Positions 34,811-47,224 of a stretch of 64,000 nt of DNA are shown here, piece after piece. The notes beneath the pieces are model-generated. The model was given only the letters and a program-made list of their open reading frames with translations, made no database searches and had not been told where the DNA came from. Both the position numbers and the translations under genes were made by a program. This DNA comes from Dactylonectria macrodidyma (lineage: Eukaryota; Ascomycota; Sordariomycetes; Hypocreales; Nectriaceae), in the NCBI GenBank assembly GCA_020744425.1, contig JAGMUV010000002.1, positions 1,718,501-1,782,500 on the forward strand. Direction: 5' to 3'. Each line of letters starts with the position of its first letter. Position 1 is the stretch's first letter.

Positions 34811-37800
34811 CTAGGGCATTGGGGTAGTCCCTGCTCTCCGCGGCTGGAAGTTGTGGGACTCAATTGTCCGAAGCGGTCCAACGTCATCCACCTCATCCTG
34901 CTCTTGGGGGTGATTAGGCTCGGTGGCGGCTCGGGGAAACTGTTGCGATGTTCCTGACGATGTCCTTTTATGCCCGGGTATGTGATCTGGCGTAGCAACG
35001 GGCGGGCCAAGTAACAGGAAGCTAGTGATTACGGAACCTGCTCGTGCTCGGCCCTGGCTGGTACTGCCTCGACGTCCAGTAGTGGCGTTGTCCTGAGAGT
35101 CAAAGACCGTGCCAGCAGTCGAGGCTCCTGTTCGTGACCGCGCAAGCATCGGTTGGCCCGCCTCGGCTTCTGTCTGGAAACGGGATTCGCTAGGAAGCAG
35201 TACGGCTCGATCCAATCCGTATGGGAGGCCGCGATGACGCCCTCGAATTTGCATGGCGATGATGATGATTTTGCCGACGACGGTGAATTGAGAACAGAGA
35301 GAGGCGTTGACGGTTGGGATACCAATGCTCAGGCCAACAGTGCCGTAGGCGCTGACGACTTCGAATAGAATAGCAAACAGGTCGAAATCCCCGTTCTTGA
35401 CCTTATTCCCTTCGGAAATGGCCAGCAAAAAGAAGCCCACAAAGACATACCACAGATCGAAAGAAAGCTGACGTCGCAAGTGGGTACCAACATAAGAAAG
35501 AGCACTAGCCTCCGGTTCGTCAAGATCCTCATCTTTCTTGTTCGGATATACACCAAGTGACTTCTCCTCGTATACGTTGGTTCGCCGAATGGAAATGGCA
35601 ATCGGAAAGACAGAGATGTACATCATGATCATATATAAAACGGGCATGGCAGGGTGGAGTGCGGACATAGAGAAGCAGGAAAACCCTGCAGTTCTGGTAG
35701 CCGCCGCTTGAAACAGGCCATCTGCCACTCGTGTGTGAACGGGCAATTCGGAAACGGCACCAGAATGAAGCTAAGTGAAGTTAGAATCTGGTTCTCGAGG
35801 AGTAGAGTATGACAGGGAGACTTGCATCAAGAATCATGAAAAAAAGCAAGTCGATAACATTGAGACCGGCGAGAATCCAAAAGAGCCACCAATTGGCACT
35901 TGAGGGAAAAAGTAATGTGAAGCATCGGCGTGGATGATCGAGCAGGAATCTCAGCTCCTCCCAAAGCCCCGTTCCTCTCGGAACGATTGTGGCGAGTACC
36001 CAGATGATGAACCGTAACATGACTGGAAACCCCGTGTTTCCAATGATGATGAAGAACCACATGATCATCATGGCATATTCGGAGGTGTTGAATGAGTTCA
36101 TACTGTCAGGAGTCAATGTGAACCCCAAGTCCATGAAGGCCGAGTTGGCAGTCCAGAACCCCCACCATGTCTTGTTGATACCGCTTGCCTCGACGATGTC
36201 GCCGTAATGTTGGTTGTGCCGGATGAAAGGCAGCAGGCAAGCCACAGCAATCATCTGGAAGCCCCAGAAGTAGCAAATCAAAATCAAGGCCAGGGTTCTG
36301 AGAGAACGGTACTCAATGCCGCCCAACTCCTCGCGTTGCTCGAGCGTCAGGCCGACGAAGTTGGAGTTTCGGGCCATCGTAGGTGTGTAGCTCAGGTAGG
36401 GCATATCGTTAACCGCGTCGCGCGACCAAGCGGACTTGATTGTGTCGAGGGTACGCGTTCGAAAGGCACTCACGGGCCTGCCACTTTCATTGTCACCATT
36501 GTCCTCATTGCCGGACCTATGTCTAGCTCGGCGGCTTCGGAGTCGAAAAGATTCGAGAGCACTCTTGAGATGCTTCGCGTCATCGGTGGTGTCGTCTCTT
36601 ACAGGGCGCTCTGGTTCAGTAATCATAATGGTTGGTCGTCGATCGCGGGTTTCCGGGGGATGCATGGCGGCGTGATCTGGTTTCGAGATGTTGGACCGGG
36701 TCATGGCGATAGTGTCATCGTCGGCATCCCCGGCATCGTCATTGTCGAGACGTCTCGGTCCCATTCCCTTGTCCGCTTCACGAGGCCCGGGAATGCGCAA
36801 AGGTGCATCATTAGTATCGGCCTCGCGTTGGCGTTGGACAATGGCAATGTGGTCGGCATTGTCGGGCTTTTGTGGGAATTTGGTGTCATCATCGATGCCG
36901 TCGCTCCTCTTAACGGTGTCGGCAAAGGTGATGGCTGTATGTGCGGTTCCGAGAATGTGGTCATGTCCCTGCTGATTCGTGCGTGCCATCGCATCCCTGT
37001 CGTTGTGGCTGTTTGCATGTGCCTGTTCAGGCCTCAGATCCATGCTATTGGATCGAGCGCCTGACACAGTCGCCGTGTCGCTTTCGTCGCTGTGGGCTGG
37101 AGTACTGTTGGCTGGCGTACTCTTGGCAGGCGGGTAGCCCTCGTCGTCGTCGTCGTCGTCCACGATGGCTTGAGACTGGAACTCGTTTCCGTCGAGCAGG
37201 ATTCCATCGTTGGTCATTCGCTGGTGCCAGCCATTGTTGGGAACCACGGTGATGCTGCGTCCTTTGACACCCTCTTCGGCGCTGCGCGTCTCGTTGGGCG
37301 GGCGTACCTTGGACTTGGACAGAGTTCCTCGGCGCTGTCTGGCATCGGACACCCAGCCCTGGAAGCGTTTCTCGAACCAGTAGAGCCGAAGAAATACGAC
37401 AGAGCTGTGGAGGGTAATTGGGTTGGAGATCATGGTGAAGAGGTAAATGACAATCTGTTGGAAGGTGTTGAGGTCCATCAGATCTGCAGGGTTGAGGCCA
37501 GCCTGGGTGTTGGCGCCGCTGGCGAACATGAGGGCGTTGATATAGGTGACGCTGTTGGTACCGCCGACGTAGATGATGATGGAGGCAAGGAGCGTGGCAC
37601 CAATGATCCAAGTGTCTGTAACGCGTTTGGTCAGCGGATTTGAGATTTTTAAGATAGAGAGTCGCGCACCACGTGGGCGTCGTGGGGGTTGATGCGCCGC
37701 AGATTGATGCGGTGCGGAGACGGCAGTTGAAGTGCATCGCGGAGTTGCAGTGTGGTAACCAACGACAACATAAAAGCGACTTACAGTGAACTGAAATAAA

Positions 37801-37884
37801 ATTGAAATGCGGCGACCTAGACACAAACGCCGGCTTGACAGCCTTGAGCTGCGCCCACCCGAAGGCGCGCGCCCTGTCTAGCAT
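34811..37884 (-). CDS. TRK1: TRK-family high-affinity potassium transporter
   Basis: Exons 37884-37785, 37615-35826 and 35770-34811 encode 949 residues. The four P-loop segments of TRK/HKT carriers are in place: FASGANTQAGLN, NSAFMDLGFTLTPDSM, AAATRTAGFSCFS and VSAYGTVGLSIG. Joining exons 1 and 2 restores FNFISVHYTWII, the conserved first helix. A hydrophilic cytosolic loop of about 340 residues (roughly 120-465, with an Asp run coded by GAT/GAC repeats near 37141) separates the first two MPM units, as in yeast Trk1. Intron 1 is unusually long (169 nt). Intron 2 (35771-35825) starts with GCAAGT, a GC-AG intron; splicing there gives ILDLHSGAVSELPVHTRVADGLFQ-type family sequence, whereas GT alternatives do not. 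The C-terminus is disordered. Function: plasma-membrane K+ uptake. Confidence 0.94.
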
Positions 37885-40800
37885 TTCTCGATGATGGGAC
37901 AGAAACTGGACAAAACTTGGGTTACAGGACCGAGGAGGGAAGGGGTGGAGGATGATCGAGGACGGCGAACGGCTTAAAGAGCGTTGCCGACTAAAGCAGA
38001 GGCATGGTCGAGGCGGTGAAAGGCGATTGGCAGTGGCAATGAGAGTGGCAGTGGCCGATTACACGTGAGCAAAGCGCGGAATTGGTCGGGATCGGACGGA
38101 TTGGATGCTTGAATGCGTAAGAGGTGATGTCGGCGATGATGACGAGGATGATGGATGGATGGACGGCCGGACGAGCAGGTGTGGTGCGACAGGTGGGTGG
38201 GCTGGACGTCTTGACAGAGAGAGGGACAGAGAGAGAAAGAGTGGATGGATAGTGGCTGTGAGGGACCGGATCCAGGCCGAGACTTGACTAGCTGATGGAG
38301 AGTCCAGACCAAGAACAAAAGGAGCCTAATGATTCGCGAATGCGGACAGCTCTGGTGTGTAGGTACGAGGACAAGGGAAAAAAAAGTTGACGAGGATTGA
38401 GTTGGTTGATAACGGGAATGCAAGCAGAGACTGGTATGGCAGGGTTGGTTTGTAGGATGGTGGAAGAATAATGCAGGGCAATGCCGGAACCTCGTATATA
38501 GTAGGTAGGTATGATAGGCGTATGCCAATGCAAAACAATGGATTATGGAACTGATGATGAGCCGGGGTGAGAAATGGTGAGGCGAGAGGGAGGAGCAACT
38601 AATAAATACTAATGAACGCTGCCGAGAGGAGGTGAATTATGGCCCCTCAACTTGCACTTTTCAGGGCGCCAGGTTGCAAACAGGCCCGGGCGGAAGGAGG
38701 GAACAGGAAAAGCGGCAGTGAAGAACAGAAAAACAGTCCAAGGCGGAAAAGGGGACAAAGAATCATGGATGGATGATGAGGCGGTGGGAGCGCAGGCAAT
38801 CAGGGTCTGACGGTTGCGAAGAGGAGTGAGTGTCGGCTCCAATATGAACAACAGCCACACAATCAACGATGGAAACAGCGACTAGGGATACGCGATCAAG
38901 GCACGAGGGCAAGGCCAAGCAGCCAAGAAGCCAAGCAAATTCAGCAAAGACCAGGTTCATCACATCCGAACGGGCACAACAAGACCCTAAATTTTTCGCG
39001 CCGTACCAAACAACGGAACATTATATGCAGTGCCACCCGCACAAGCAAAGCCCAAAGCACGCAAGGACAAGGAATAGCCAGACAGGGACAAGCAGGCTCA
39101 AGCTCCTGCGGGCGGCGACCAGGCCCATGCGGCCAGGCAATTGAAACCAGGCGACCGCCGACCAGTCAACGAGGAGGGACGGGTAACGGGTGAAAAAGGA
39201 ACAAAAAAAGAAGCAAAAAGCAAAGAAAATTCTCACCAGTATGAAGCATGACACCAAAACACGCACAAAGTAACAAGACCAACAACCAACCAACAAGCCA
39301 TCGCCCCCCTAAAGAAAGAAAAAAGCTTGTTTGGCTGGGTTCAGGCGGCTTATCGTACAGTTCGGGTCAGTTCCCCGGGCAGCGGCAGCGGTAGCGGAGG
39401 TCCTCAGCCGCCAGTGAATGCGCCGGCGTGCGGGAAGAAAAGGTCGAGGCCAGACCCTCTTCCAAGTTCCAGGCACATGAGATTTTTCTCAGGAGGGGGG
39501 AGACTCGCTCACCTTGGACCTGACCTGACTCTGATCAGGTACGCTAGGTACTTCGTACACACGTTGCTGATGATGAGTTGGGATTGCTGTTGAGGCTGAC
39601 CTTGCCGGCCCCTTGGCGATGCCAGGGCCACCATTGCCCCCCTGTACTGATGGGCTAGGTCGCTGCTACTGAGGATCTGGGATCGAACGGATGTTCTATA
39701 CAGAGATACGGAAATACTTGGTATGAAGCATGGGCTCGTTAATTGCGTGGTGCCGAAGCTGACGACAGCTCAAAAATGACACACCACACACCTCCCCTTC
39801 GCCTCTCGCCTGGAAACGTCAGACTGACATCTAAACGGATGGGCCTGCACGTTCTCTAGTGCTGAAGTCTACCTGTTTGCCCCGTTGCGGCGACTCCAGC
39901 TTCTACGAGCAGCGATCCACTGCACCCACCGACCTACACCAGCTTGTACCAACTTGCACCCACTACATCCACCATATCCACTAGAAGCATCCACCTGGAA
40001 ATCCACTGGAGTCCTCTACCCCTCCACTCCGTTGGGGGCAGCCGCGCGCTGTTCCAAATGGGTTGTGCTGCGAGTCTGGCGGTACCTCGGTAAGGTAACT
40101 AAGAAGTGAAGCGAACCCTCCGTAACCCATCGCTACGGCTCAGCCAATGGCCGGGCGGCAGTATCTGTTCAATTCGTTTCGTCACGACATGCTTTCATTG
40201 ACAGGGTCCAGATAAGGAAAAAAATCTCAATTTGATGCGATCGGAAATGCGCTGCCATCAGGATCGCTGTCGTCCAGGCTGTCCGGCACTCGAACGAGAT
40301 AAGCAAGAAAAAACCCGGATTCGCACACATTTTTGGGATCGGAAGCGCGTTGACTTCAGAGTTGGTTTCTCGCAAATGATCTTCCACGTCAGGGGATCTG
40401 GAAGGAATCAATGGATCCGCCCAATGGCAGCCGTGGTTATTCTCTCAAATGCCGTGTGGCAATTCGAACAGAACTCGTCTGAAAACCCACTAGCTCCGCC
40501 TCTGTCATCCTCGTTATATCATTCCTATTCTCTCTTAGCCCAGCTACGAAGTAAGGGGTGCTTTGCATTGGCACTCTCCTGTGGATGCAGTCACACATCA
40601 CTTATTCATCCCTTGGCTACTCGAGCTGACCACGAGATGTACTGCGGTGAGCACACTACATGAAAAAGGAGGTTCAATATAAAACTTTAGATACTCTCCT
40701 TATCTTCCTTTAATTTTCGATAAAAACATGACGTATTTCTGAAACCTAGCGCATCCGTGTCGTAATCATGATGCACTTGAAGATATTCCCCCTTGTGTGC

Positions 40801-42152
40801 TTAATATCCGCCCAAGCACTCTGCCGGTGTTTCCAATGTTTGTCCATGTCCCCCCCTGAAAATCATAGCGCATAATGCACCGTCCAACCGCAAGCCACCA
40901 GTGACTCTTCGTCATATTTTAACCTCACAGCCACAATTCCGTGATTGACAGTCTGACACCACCGATAACCCTGTCTGCCCTGTCTTATGCTACCAATTGG
41001 TGCTGTTTGATGTAACATCGTTTGCGCCAGCCTAGGCCCAGACCAGGAGTACCACACAACCCAGACCGACTTCTTTCTTCTGGACCAGCTACCAGCGACC
41101 ACATAGTACTGCCTATCCAACGAGACGACTGCCCAAACCCTCCCTGTTCCTAGTTACCCAATCTATGGTTCACGCATCCGTGGGTTTGTTCCCTCTCGGC
41201 TCTGCATTCGGACCGTCCATCCTCCACAGCCACGACTTGCCTTGAACGGTAAAGCTCCGTAGCACTGCCAACAACCTGGCATCCTGCACTGCCAGCCATT
41301 GTGCAGCGTCGGAACTGTTGAGATAGGTATCGGCGACAGCCAGCGAACACCCCCCTCAGAGCATCCCCCGTCACCAACCAGCCTATCACAGGGCGGGCCA
41401 CCTCTTAATGCCCTCCTACCACACCAACTTCTCTCCCAACCCCAGCCCTAACGGCTCGCCAAGCTTTTTCCCCAAGATCACTATTCGCTAAGTGCGGGAA
41501 TGGATTTTAGAACGCTCCATCCTTGGCAGCCGCAACCCAGCCCCGGCCCCGGCCCCTCCGGGACCGCGATTCCCATGAGGAGCCGATGGGTGGGATGGCT
41601 TCAGATACGACTCCAAAAGATGGAACACCTTACGGATACTGACTACGTACTCACCATATCGTGCTTCGTCATGGGGACTGCCCGGGGGTCGCGAGGCGCA
41701 TGACTGTACCGTGGCCTGATGACGCCCATTCGTTAGCTGTCCCCGTCCTCCATCACATCACCCACTTCATCACCCGCTCCGGCACCGCGGGGATGGTGGC
41801 GTGGATACCTCAACCCAGGAAACCCCCGTTATCGCCTGTCCATCCGACGGAAGAAGCGGCGCTGTGATCTCAAGATGTCATTGCTTGTTAACAGTCTACA
41901 GTTACTTATTCCATACTATACTATACATGTTGCACAACCAACATCGGCTTCTGTTGTCTGCCGGTTTTTCCTGAACGCCGAATCTTCCCCGGCCCCTGTG
42001 CTTGAATTGAACAGCTCATAGGGACCTCCCAGCCTCCCGACCTCCGACCGCTTCCGGTCTCAACCAAAGCGGTGGCCAATCTAGTTTGCCTGAGACCCGG
42101 TCTATCCTGCTCATCCACATCTATCCCTATTGACTCTGTGGCCGTCCTTCTA
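37885..42152. other. 4.3 kb gene-poor region upstream of TRK
   Basis: The left part is purine-rich on the plus strand and should be TRK promoter and 5' UTR. The right part (41.9-42.15 kb) is the SSL2 3' flank. ORFs at 38.1-39.6 kb and 40.2-40.7 kb have no family resemblance and low-complexity composition. GGTACC motifs occur near 40080. Confidence 0.45.
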
Positions 42153-44639
42153 TTACTGAGCTGCAGCTCGCCGCGCGTTTTCTCGTCCAATCTTTTTGAA
42201 GAACGAGTTCGCGTCCTTCTTGTTCCGCTTCAGTGACTGGTTCATCCTCTTGTTCTGTTCAATGTATGCCATGTCCTGTCCGCCACTGAGCTCGCCGAGC
42301 GTCCCGGCCGTTCGCCGAGCTCCCTTCTTCTTGGCTTTCCGGCCCATCGTTCCACTGTGGAACAGATCATCTGTGATGTCTTCATCCTCCATGCTGTCGT
42401 TTTCAACCAGCACCTTCTGCAGTAGTTCTCGTCGTTCCGTCACGTCGGCAAATGCGAGTCCTGGCGTCTTCTCGATGTTGGCCAGCTCTGTAATCACCTT
42501 GAACGCGTACCCCTGATCGACCAGGAACGCCTGACGTTTCGACGAGAAGAACATCTCCTGCGTATCCTTAGATACTAATGAGTAGAAAAAGGCGTTGAAG
42601 CCCTCGTCATTTCGCCTCTTGGCTCGGAGAATCCGTCCCAGTCTCTGCGCTTCTTGACGTCGCGATCCATAGTGGGAGGATATCTGGATGAGGCAAGTAG
42701 CTTCGGGCAAATCTAGCGAAGTGTCACCAATCTTGGAAAGGAACAGCGTATTGACCTTGGGGTTGTGCTGGAAGTTCTCCAACACCTGCAATCGTTCGGC
42801 CTGGCCAGTACTGCCGTAAATGTAAGCCTTGCCTAACTTGAGCGCATACGCCTTGAGCGCATATACATTGTCTGAGAAAACAATAATCTTGTCGCCTCGA
42901 GATTCGTGATAGTTGATTAAGTATTGGCATGCCTGGAACTTGCGAGGGTTCATAATGTAGAGCAGATTCTTCTTTCGAGATGGAGCCCGTAGGTATTGGT
43001 CGTAAAATTCGGTCGGCATGGCACACCACACCTCAGCGCACTGCACTCTCGCAATATGGCCCTGCTTTGACAGTTCCATCCAGTTTGCTTCGAAGAGCTT
43101 GGGGCCGATCAAGAAATTCAAATCTGAAATTTTGTCGTCTTCTCGCAAGAGAGTAGCCGTAAGGCCCAACTTCGAGTGAGTCTTGATCGACGACGTCACT
43201 TTTCGGAAGATGTTGGCTGGCACAACGTGAACCTCATCTAAAAGCATCAATCCCCATTCTCGACCCGTGAGGAACCTCATCATCTTCTCAGCATCGTAAG
43301 ATCTTGCCCTTGATTGCGTAACCATGGAGTAGGTGGTGACAATGATGCCCGTACTGCCTGTGAACACATTGTTCTTGGAATCCGAGGTGAAGGCGACAAT
43401 ATCGTCAGGGTTGATGTTGGACCATTTCAAAAATTCGTTTCGCCACTGCACCACTGACATAGAACTTGTGCAGAGAACGATAATACCCTTCTTGATGGTG
43501 CAGGCTGCCGTAATACCTACGAGCGTTTTACCAGCGCCGCATGGCAAAACAATGAGACCACTCTTCGCTCGTCCGTTTCCGAACATTTTGCTCAGACTCT
43601 TCTCCTGGTAAGGCCGAATTTGGGTGCCTGGCTTGAGATCGATCTCCAGGTTTGGATTGACCTCATCTCGACGGAAATCGTACTCTTCCAGAACCGGATA
43701 TCCCAGATTTAGACATTCCTTCTGCACAGTCTCAACGTCTTTATCCGCGATCTCGAATGCGTGAGTGACCTCCTGGTCCTCGTCGTCTTCTTCGTTCAGG
43801 GTCGCGAACACGTCGCCTTCTTGAATCGGCTGTCCCTCTTGGGCCTGCTCAGGCCCTGACTTCTGGAGGCCGTTGGCTTGCTTAACGCCTGCGGCATTCT
43901 TCGTTCCCGGAATGACAAGACCTCCAATCTTGGGAGCAGCCGAAACCGTGATTTCCTCCGATCCTTGGACTCGTAGGGGCCCGATCTTGGGGTTCTTGAG
44001 AAGGGTCTGAAGCATCTCGGGATCTGGGCTTTCGACGTAATACTTGGTGTTCTTCAAAACCAGCTTCACTTTGCCGTAGCTCTGAGTACAGTTGGTGATG
44101 AAGGCACGGATTTCATCCGGTAGCGGCGTCTTGAGAAAGCGGTCCAGCGTATTAATGATATCCTGCGGTGACAGGCCGACCGAAACGGCAGCGTATAAAC
44201 TATGCGTCGTCAAGGCGTACTCATGCATGAACGTCGGTCGCGATAGCGGCTCGGAGATGGTGATGAGGAAGTCCTGTGCCTGTTCGGCTAGCGGGTTGAA
44301 ACTCTCCAATATGATGCGTCCTTTCTGGGGATCAATCCAGAGCGGGCGGTTCTGATGGTCCTTTTTCAGATCCAAATACGAAAAGTCATGATCGCCAAAG
44401 ATATGGGGAAGCGGCTCTCGGATCGCATGTCTCTTCTGGTAGCGATCGAGGGAGAAAAGATCTATGTTTTTATCCAGGTCCCTTTCCAGGACCTCGTCAA
44501 CGGGGCCGTCATCTTCCTCCACCTCATCGGTACTATCGATCGTGCGAGGAGTCGCAGCTCCTGGTGTTGACACCCGTGAAGACCTGCCAGCCTTCGTTCC
44601 TCCCTGTACGGCTCCACCTGCCTTTCGTTTCGGGGGCAT
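42153..44639 (-). CDS. SSL2: TFIIH XPB-type DNA helicase/translocase Ssl2 (Rad25)
   Basis: A single intronless frame of 828 residues. XPB landmarks in order: basic N-terminus MPPKRKAGG; the N-terminal XPB region (about 60-225); the helicase core with Walker A PCGAGKT (366-372), DEVH box (468-471), the XPB-specific RED motif (499-501), and motif [13 protein letters not shown]. The C-terminal tail is Lys/Arg-rich. As the ATP-dependent translocase of TFIIH it opens promoters for RNA polymerase II and unwinds DNA in nucleotide excision repair, in the nucleus. It is essential in yeast. It is divergently arranged with the CHY zinc-finger gene, start codons 397 bp apart. Confidence 0.98.
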   Translation of the reverse strand: MPPKRKAGGAVQGGTKAGRSSRVSTPGAATPRTIDSTDEVEEDDGPVDEVLERDLDKNIDLFSLDRYQKRHAIREPLPHIFGDHDFSYLDLKKDHQNRPLWIDPQKGRIILESFNPLAEQAQDFLITISEPLSRPTFMHEYALTTHSLYAAVSVGLSPQDIINTLDRFLKTPLPDEIRAFITNCTQSYGKVKLVLKNTKYYVESPDPEMLQTLLKNPKIGPLRVQGSEEITVSAAPKIGGLVIPGTKNAAGVKQANGLQKSGPEQAQEGQPIQEGDVFATLNEEDDEDQEVTHAFEIADKDVETVQKECLNLGYPVLEEYDFRRDEVNPNLEIDLKPGTQIRPYQEKSLSKMFGNGRAKSGLIVLPCGAGKTLVGITAACTIKKGIIVLCTSSMSVVQWRNEFLKWSNINPDDIVAFTSDSKNNVFTGSTGIIVTTYSMVTQSRARSYDAEKMMRFLTGREWGLMLLDEVHVVPANIFRKVTSSIKTHSKLGLTATLLREDDKISDLNFLIGPKLFEANWMELSKQGHIARVQCAEVWCAMPTEFYDQYLRAPSRKKNLLYIMNPRKFQACQYLINYHESRGDKIIVFSDNVYALKAYALKLGKAYIYGSTGQAERLQVLENFQHNPKVNTLFLSKIGDTSLDLPEATCLIQISSHYGSRRQEAQRLGRILRAKRRNDEGFNAFFYSLVSKDTQEMFFSSKRQAFLVDQGYAFKVITELANIEKTPGLAFADVTERRELLQKVLVENDSMEDEDITDDLFHSGTMGRKAKKKGARRTAGTLGELSGGQDMAYIEQNKRMNQSLKRNKKDANSFFKKIGRENARRAAAQ

Positions 44640-45036
44640 ATTGATCGGGTGGCCGTGCAGCGGGAGGTCGGACAGCGGCGGTCGTGTAACGTTGAGGCGA
44701 GGAGGAGGAGGAATGAAAGTTGTTGTGCAAAAGGCAGGCAGGCGGACGTTTGGAAATGCACGGTCGATGATGACAGTCGCGGATGACTAAGGTACGTGAT
44801 GAATAAGCCCTGCCAACCCCGAGAATTAGTGGCTGCAGTGGTGGGCCAGGCGCCGGACCGCTGTAAATATACCCCGCCGACATCGACCCGATTCTATTTG
44901 TACGTACGGTAATTCAGTATCACAAGGAAAGTCAACGAATATTGCGACCGCCAACTCCTCGCCTTCTCGAGCCAGCCACAAACAAAGATCCCCCCCCAGC
45001 CAACGCTGCGAAACAGAAATCGCCACGCCTGCCACC
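44640..45036. promoter_or_regulatory. Bidirectional promoter region of SSL2 and the CHY zinc-finger gene
   Basis: 397 bp separate the two divergent start codons, so both core promoters and 5' UTRs must fit here. The plus-strand gene has a near-ideal start context (GCCACCATGTG). A pyrimidine-rich stretch precedes it. No specific factor-binding site is claimed. Confidence 0.6.
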
Positions 45037-45543
45037 ATGTGGTATGTCAAACACGTATATCTCAGTCGCGAGTCCGACCACTGACAGACCTACCCAGCAA
45101 GCACATTCTCAACGCGCAGGTCGCCGTCAGGTCACCATGCTGTACGTCCTCATGGATTAGCCCTACCCCTTCTCGCTTTACAATTAAACCCACGGTCAAT
45201 GCTAACAACCTATCTTGCAGGCAAGAAATGGTTCGACTGCGTCGAGTGCCACACTGAACAGGAGTCCCACCCGCTTGCCGAGAACTACGACATGATATTT
45301 GCCTGCAAGAAGTGCAAGAAATGTTTCCGCAAAAATGCCACGGAATTCGAAGAGGCTGACGAATACTGCCCACACTGCGATAACCACTTCATTATCGAAG
45401 CCAAGACTCCCAAGGCAGCGCTGTCCATCGAGAGCGACGACGTCCGCATGAACAGCAAGATGCTCAAGGATGAGAGGGGGGGAAGACAGCAACAATTGAA
45501 GACCATCTTCGACCCGAATGAGGATGCAGACAAGCTGGGCTGA
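45037..45543 (+). CDS. Small CHY-type zinc-finger protein
   Basis: Three exons: 45037-45041, 45098-45141 and 45221-45543, encoding 123 residues. The first coding exon is only 5 nt (ATGTG). Joining it gives MCKHILNAQVAVRSPCCKKW, which restores the Cys2/His4 pair and the CC pair of a CHY zinc finger; the third exon supplies CVECH, CKKCKKC and CPHCDNH. The intron donors are GTATGT and GTACGT. The zinc ligands fit the CHY family (PF05495 type), which includes the yeast mitochondrial intermembrane-space protein Hot13. Whether this protein has a Hot13-like role in Tim assembly is only an inference. It is convergent with PRE6 (182 bp between stops). Confidence 0.9.
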
Positions 45544-45725
45544 TCGCGGAGTGAGGATGACTTTGGGAAAACTTACGGCGTTGCGGGTCTCAGAGCACCT
45601 TGCTCGATTTAGGAGGGAATCAGTCAAATAGAAAGCGTCCCGTCATTATAGGTGTTGATACAATGGCGCTGGGCTCTAGTTTCGTAAACCATGTCCCCGT
45701 CTATGAACTTCAACCACCGCTATCC

Positions 45726-46744
45726 TTATTCCGCCGCAGAATCATCTTGGGATCTAGTCAGGATAGCAGCAGTGCCAGTGCCAGGAGTCCGGCCCGTCTT
45801 CTTCTTGGCTGCCTCCTCCTGCTTCTCCTGTTCAATCTCCTTGACATAGCCCTCGATCTCTTCCGTTGGCAACGTCTCAATAGCGGCTCCAGGCGCCATC
45901 AAGGCAATCTCGATATTCTTCGCGCCAGTCTGGACAACCTCAAGGAGTGACTTGATGGCCAGTCGGATCGTAGCTTCCCGGTCCATATCCTCCTTGTAGT
46001 TCCGCTCGAGAAACTCTCGAACGGTCTTGCTCGAACGGCCAATGGCATTCGCCTTCCTAGAGGGTAATTAGCAATACGCTCTCGTCAACATCCTTTAGAT
46101 TACGTACCAGGCAGAGTAAATTCCAGACGGCTCCGTCTGGTACAGTCTGGGCACCTTGCCGCCATTGTCGAATCCAACAATCAAGGTGCTGATTCCGAAT
46201 GGTCGTACACCACCGGCTTGAGTGTACCGCTGCTGCACTCCGGCAACATACTTGGTGATGTAGTCGATTGTAACGGGGTCTTCGACGGACAAGCGGTGAG
46301 ACTGCGCCTCTAATCGCGCCTTGTCAACGAGGATTCGGGCATCAGCGTTGAGACCGGCGAAGGCAAGGGCGACGTGGTTGTCGAGGAGTTGGATCTTTGA
46401 GGGAGTAATTCGGGTATCTTGCAGCTTCATGGCGGATCGCTTCTCGCATCCCAGCACCACAACATCAGCACCCTTCACGCCGACGGCGCAAGTTCCTATT
46501 GGAGGGGTGAGCTAGAGCAACCCCAGAATAGTGGTGAGCATAGTACGGACCTCTCTTGACAGCCTCGCCAGCGTATTCGACTTGGAAAACGTGTCCATCG
46601 GGACTGCCCAAATATTAGATTTTGAATCACAATCGTGCTCGCTGCTACTGACCTGAACACTGTTGGTTGCTGTTAGCCACAAATCTCTAAACTGCCAGCG
46701 CTATGCAACTTACCCGACAGAGCTCTGTCGTATCCGGAAGCCAT
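45726..46744 (-). CDS. PRE6: 20S proteasome alpha4 subunit (Pre6/PSMA7)
   Basis: Five exons: 46744-46714, 46659-46653, 46603-46551, 46495-46108, 46056-45726; 269 residues. The second exon is 7 nt (TGTTCAG); with it the N-terminus reads [20 protein letters not shown], the proteasome alpha signature. Further landmarks: [62 protein letters not shown] and [14 protein letters not shown], all specific for alpha4. The usual YALEA of the signature reads YAGEA here. It forms part of the outer rings of the proteasome core and gates substrate entry; catalysis is on beta subunits. The C-terminus is Lys/Glu-rich and longer than in yeast. Confidence 0.96.
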
Positions 46745-47224
46745 GGTTTATGATTGTGTCAAGGGGGTAGTGTCGTCAATTTGTGTGATATCGTGGGGAG
46801 GTGGTGGCCACGGTACGTTCTTGAGCGAGAGGAGTTGGATTGTGGATGTGGCGTTGCGTTCGGCGACGGAGGTTGATGTTATGAGCCGGGGAGCTTCGTC
46901 AGGACTGCAGCCTGCCTGGTAGGCTGGGAGCTGGAGCTTCGAGCCGCTGGGCGCGGGCGGAAGGCGGAGAAACGTAGTGGCGGGGTCAATAGGCCGTGTA
47001 TAAATGATATTACGCACTGTGCATTTACATGTCTCGTTGAAATGAGCAGATCAGGCAAGGAGCTTCCTACACCTCATTGTCTCATGACTCCAAATAGGCG
47101 CGCCTATCGTTCTCGCGTCTGCTATATCCTACATTGTTACCTCCTTAGGTGCAAAGTTAGATCCTCCCTCCTTAAAAACTGGTGACTGCTTCCCTCTTGA
47201 TGGAATACTGCCCGCCCGCTCTAT
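46745..47224. other. Short intergenic region (PRE6 promoter)
   Basis: Upstream region of PRE6 and 3' flank of the zinc-cluster regulator, both on the minus strand. I did not recognise a proteasome-type PACE box. Confidence 0.5.

Noticed and set aside
36207..37064. 285-codon plus-strand frame
   Set aside because: Antisense shadow of the TRK transporter's hydrophilic loop; no domain similarity.
40232..40663. 143-codon plus-strand frame
   Set aside because: No domain similarity and no supporting splice signals; composition like surrounding noncoding DNA.
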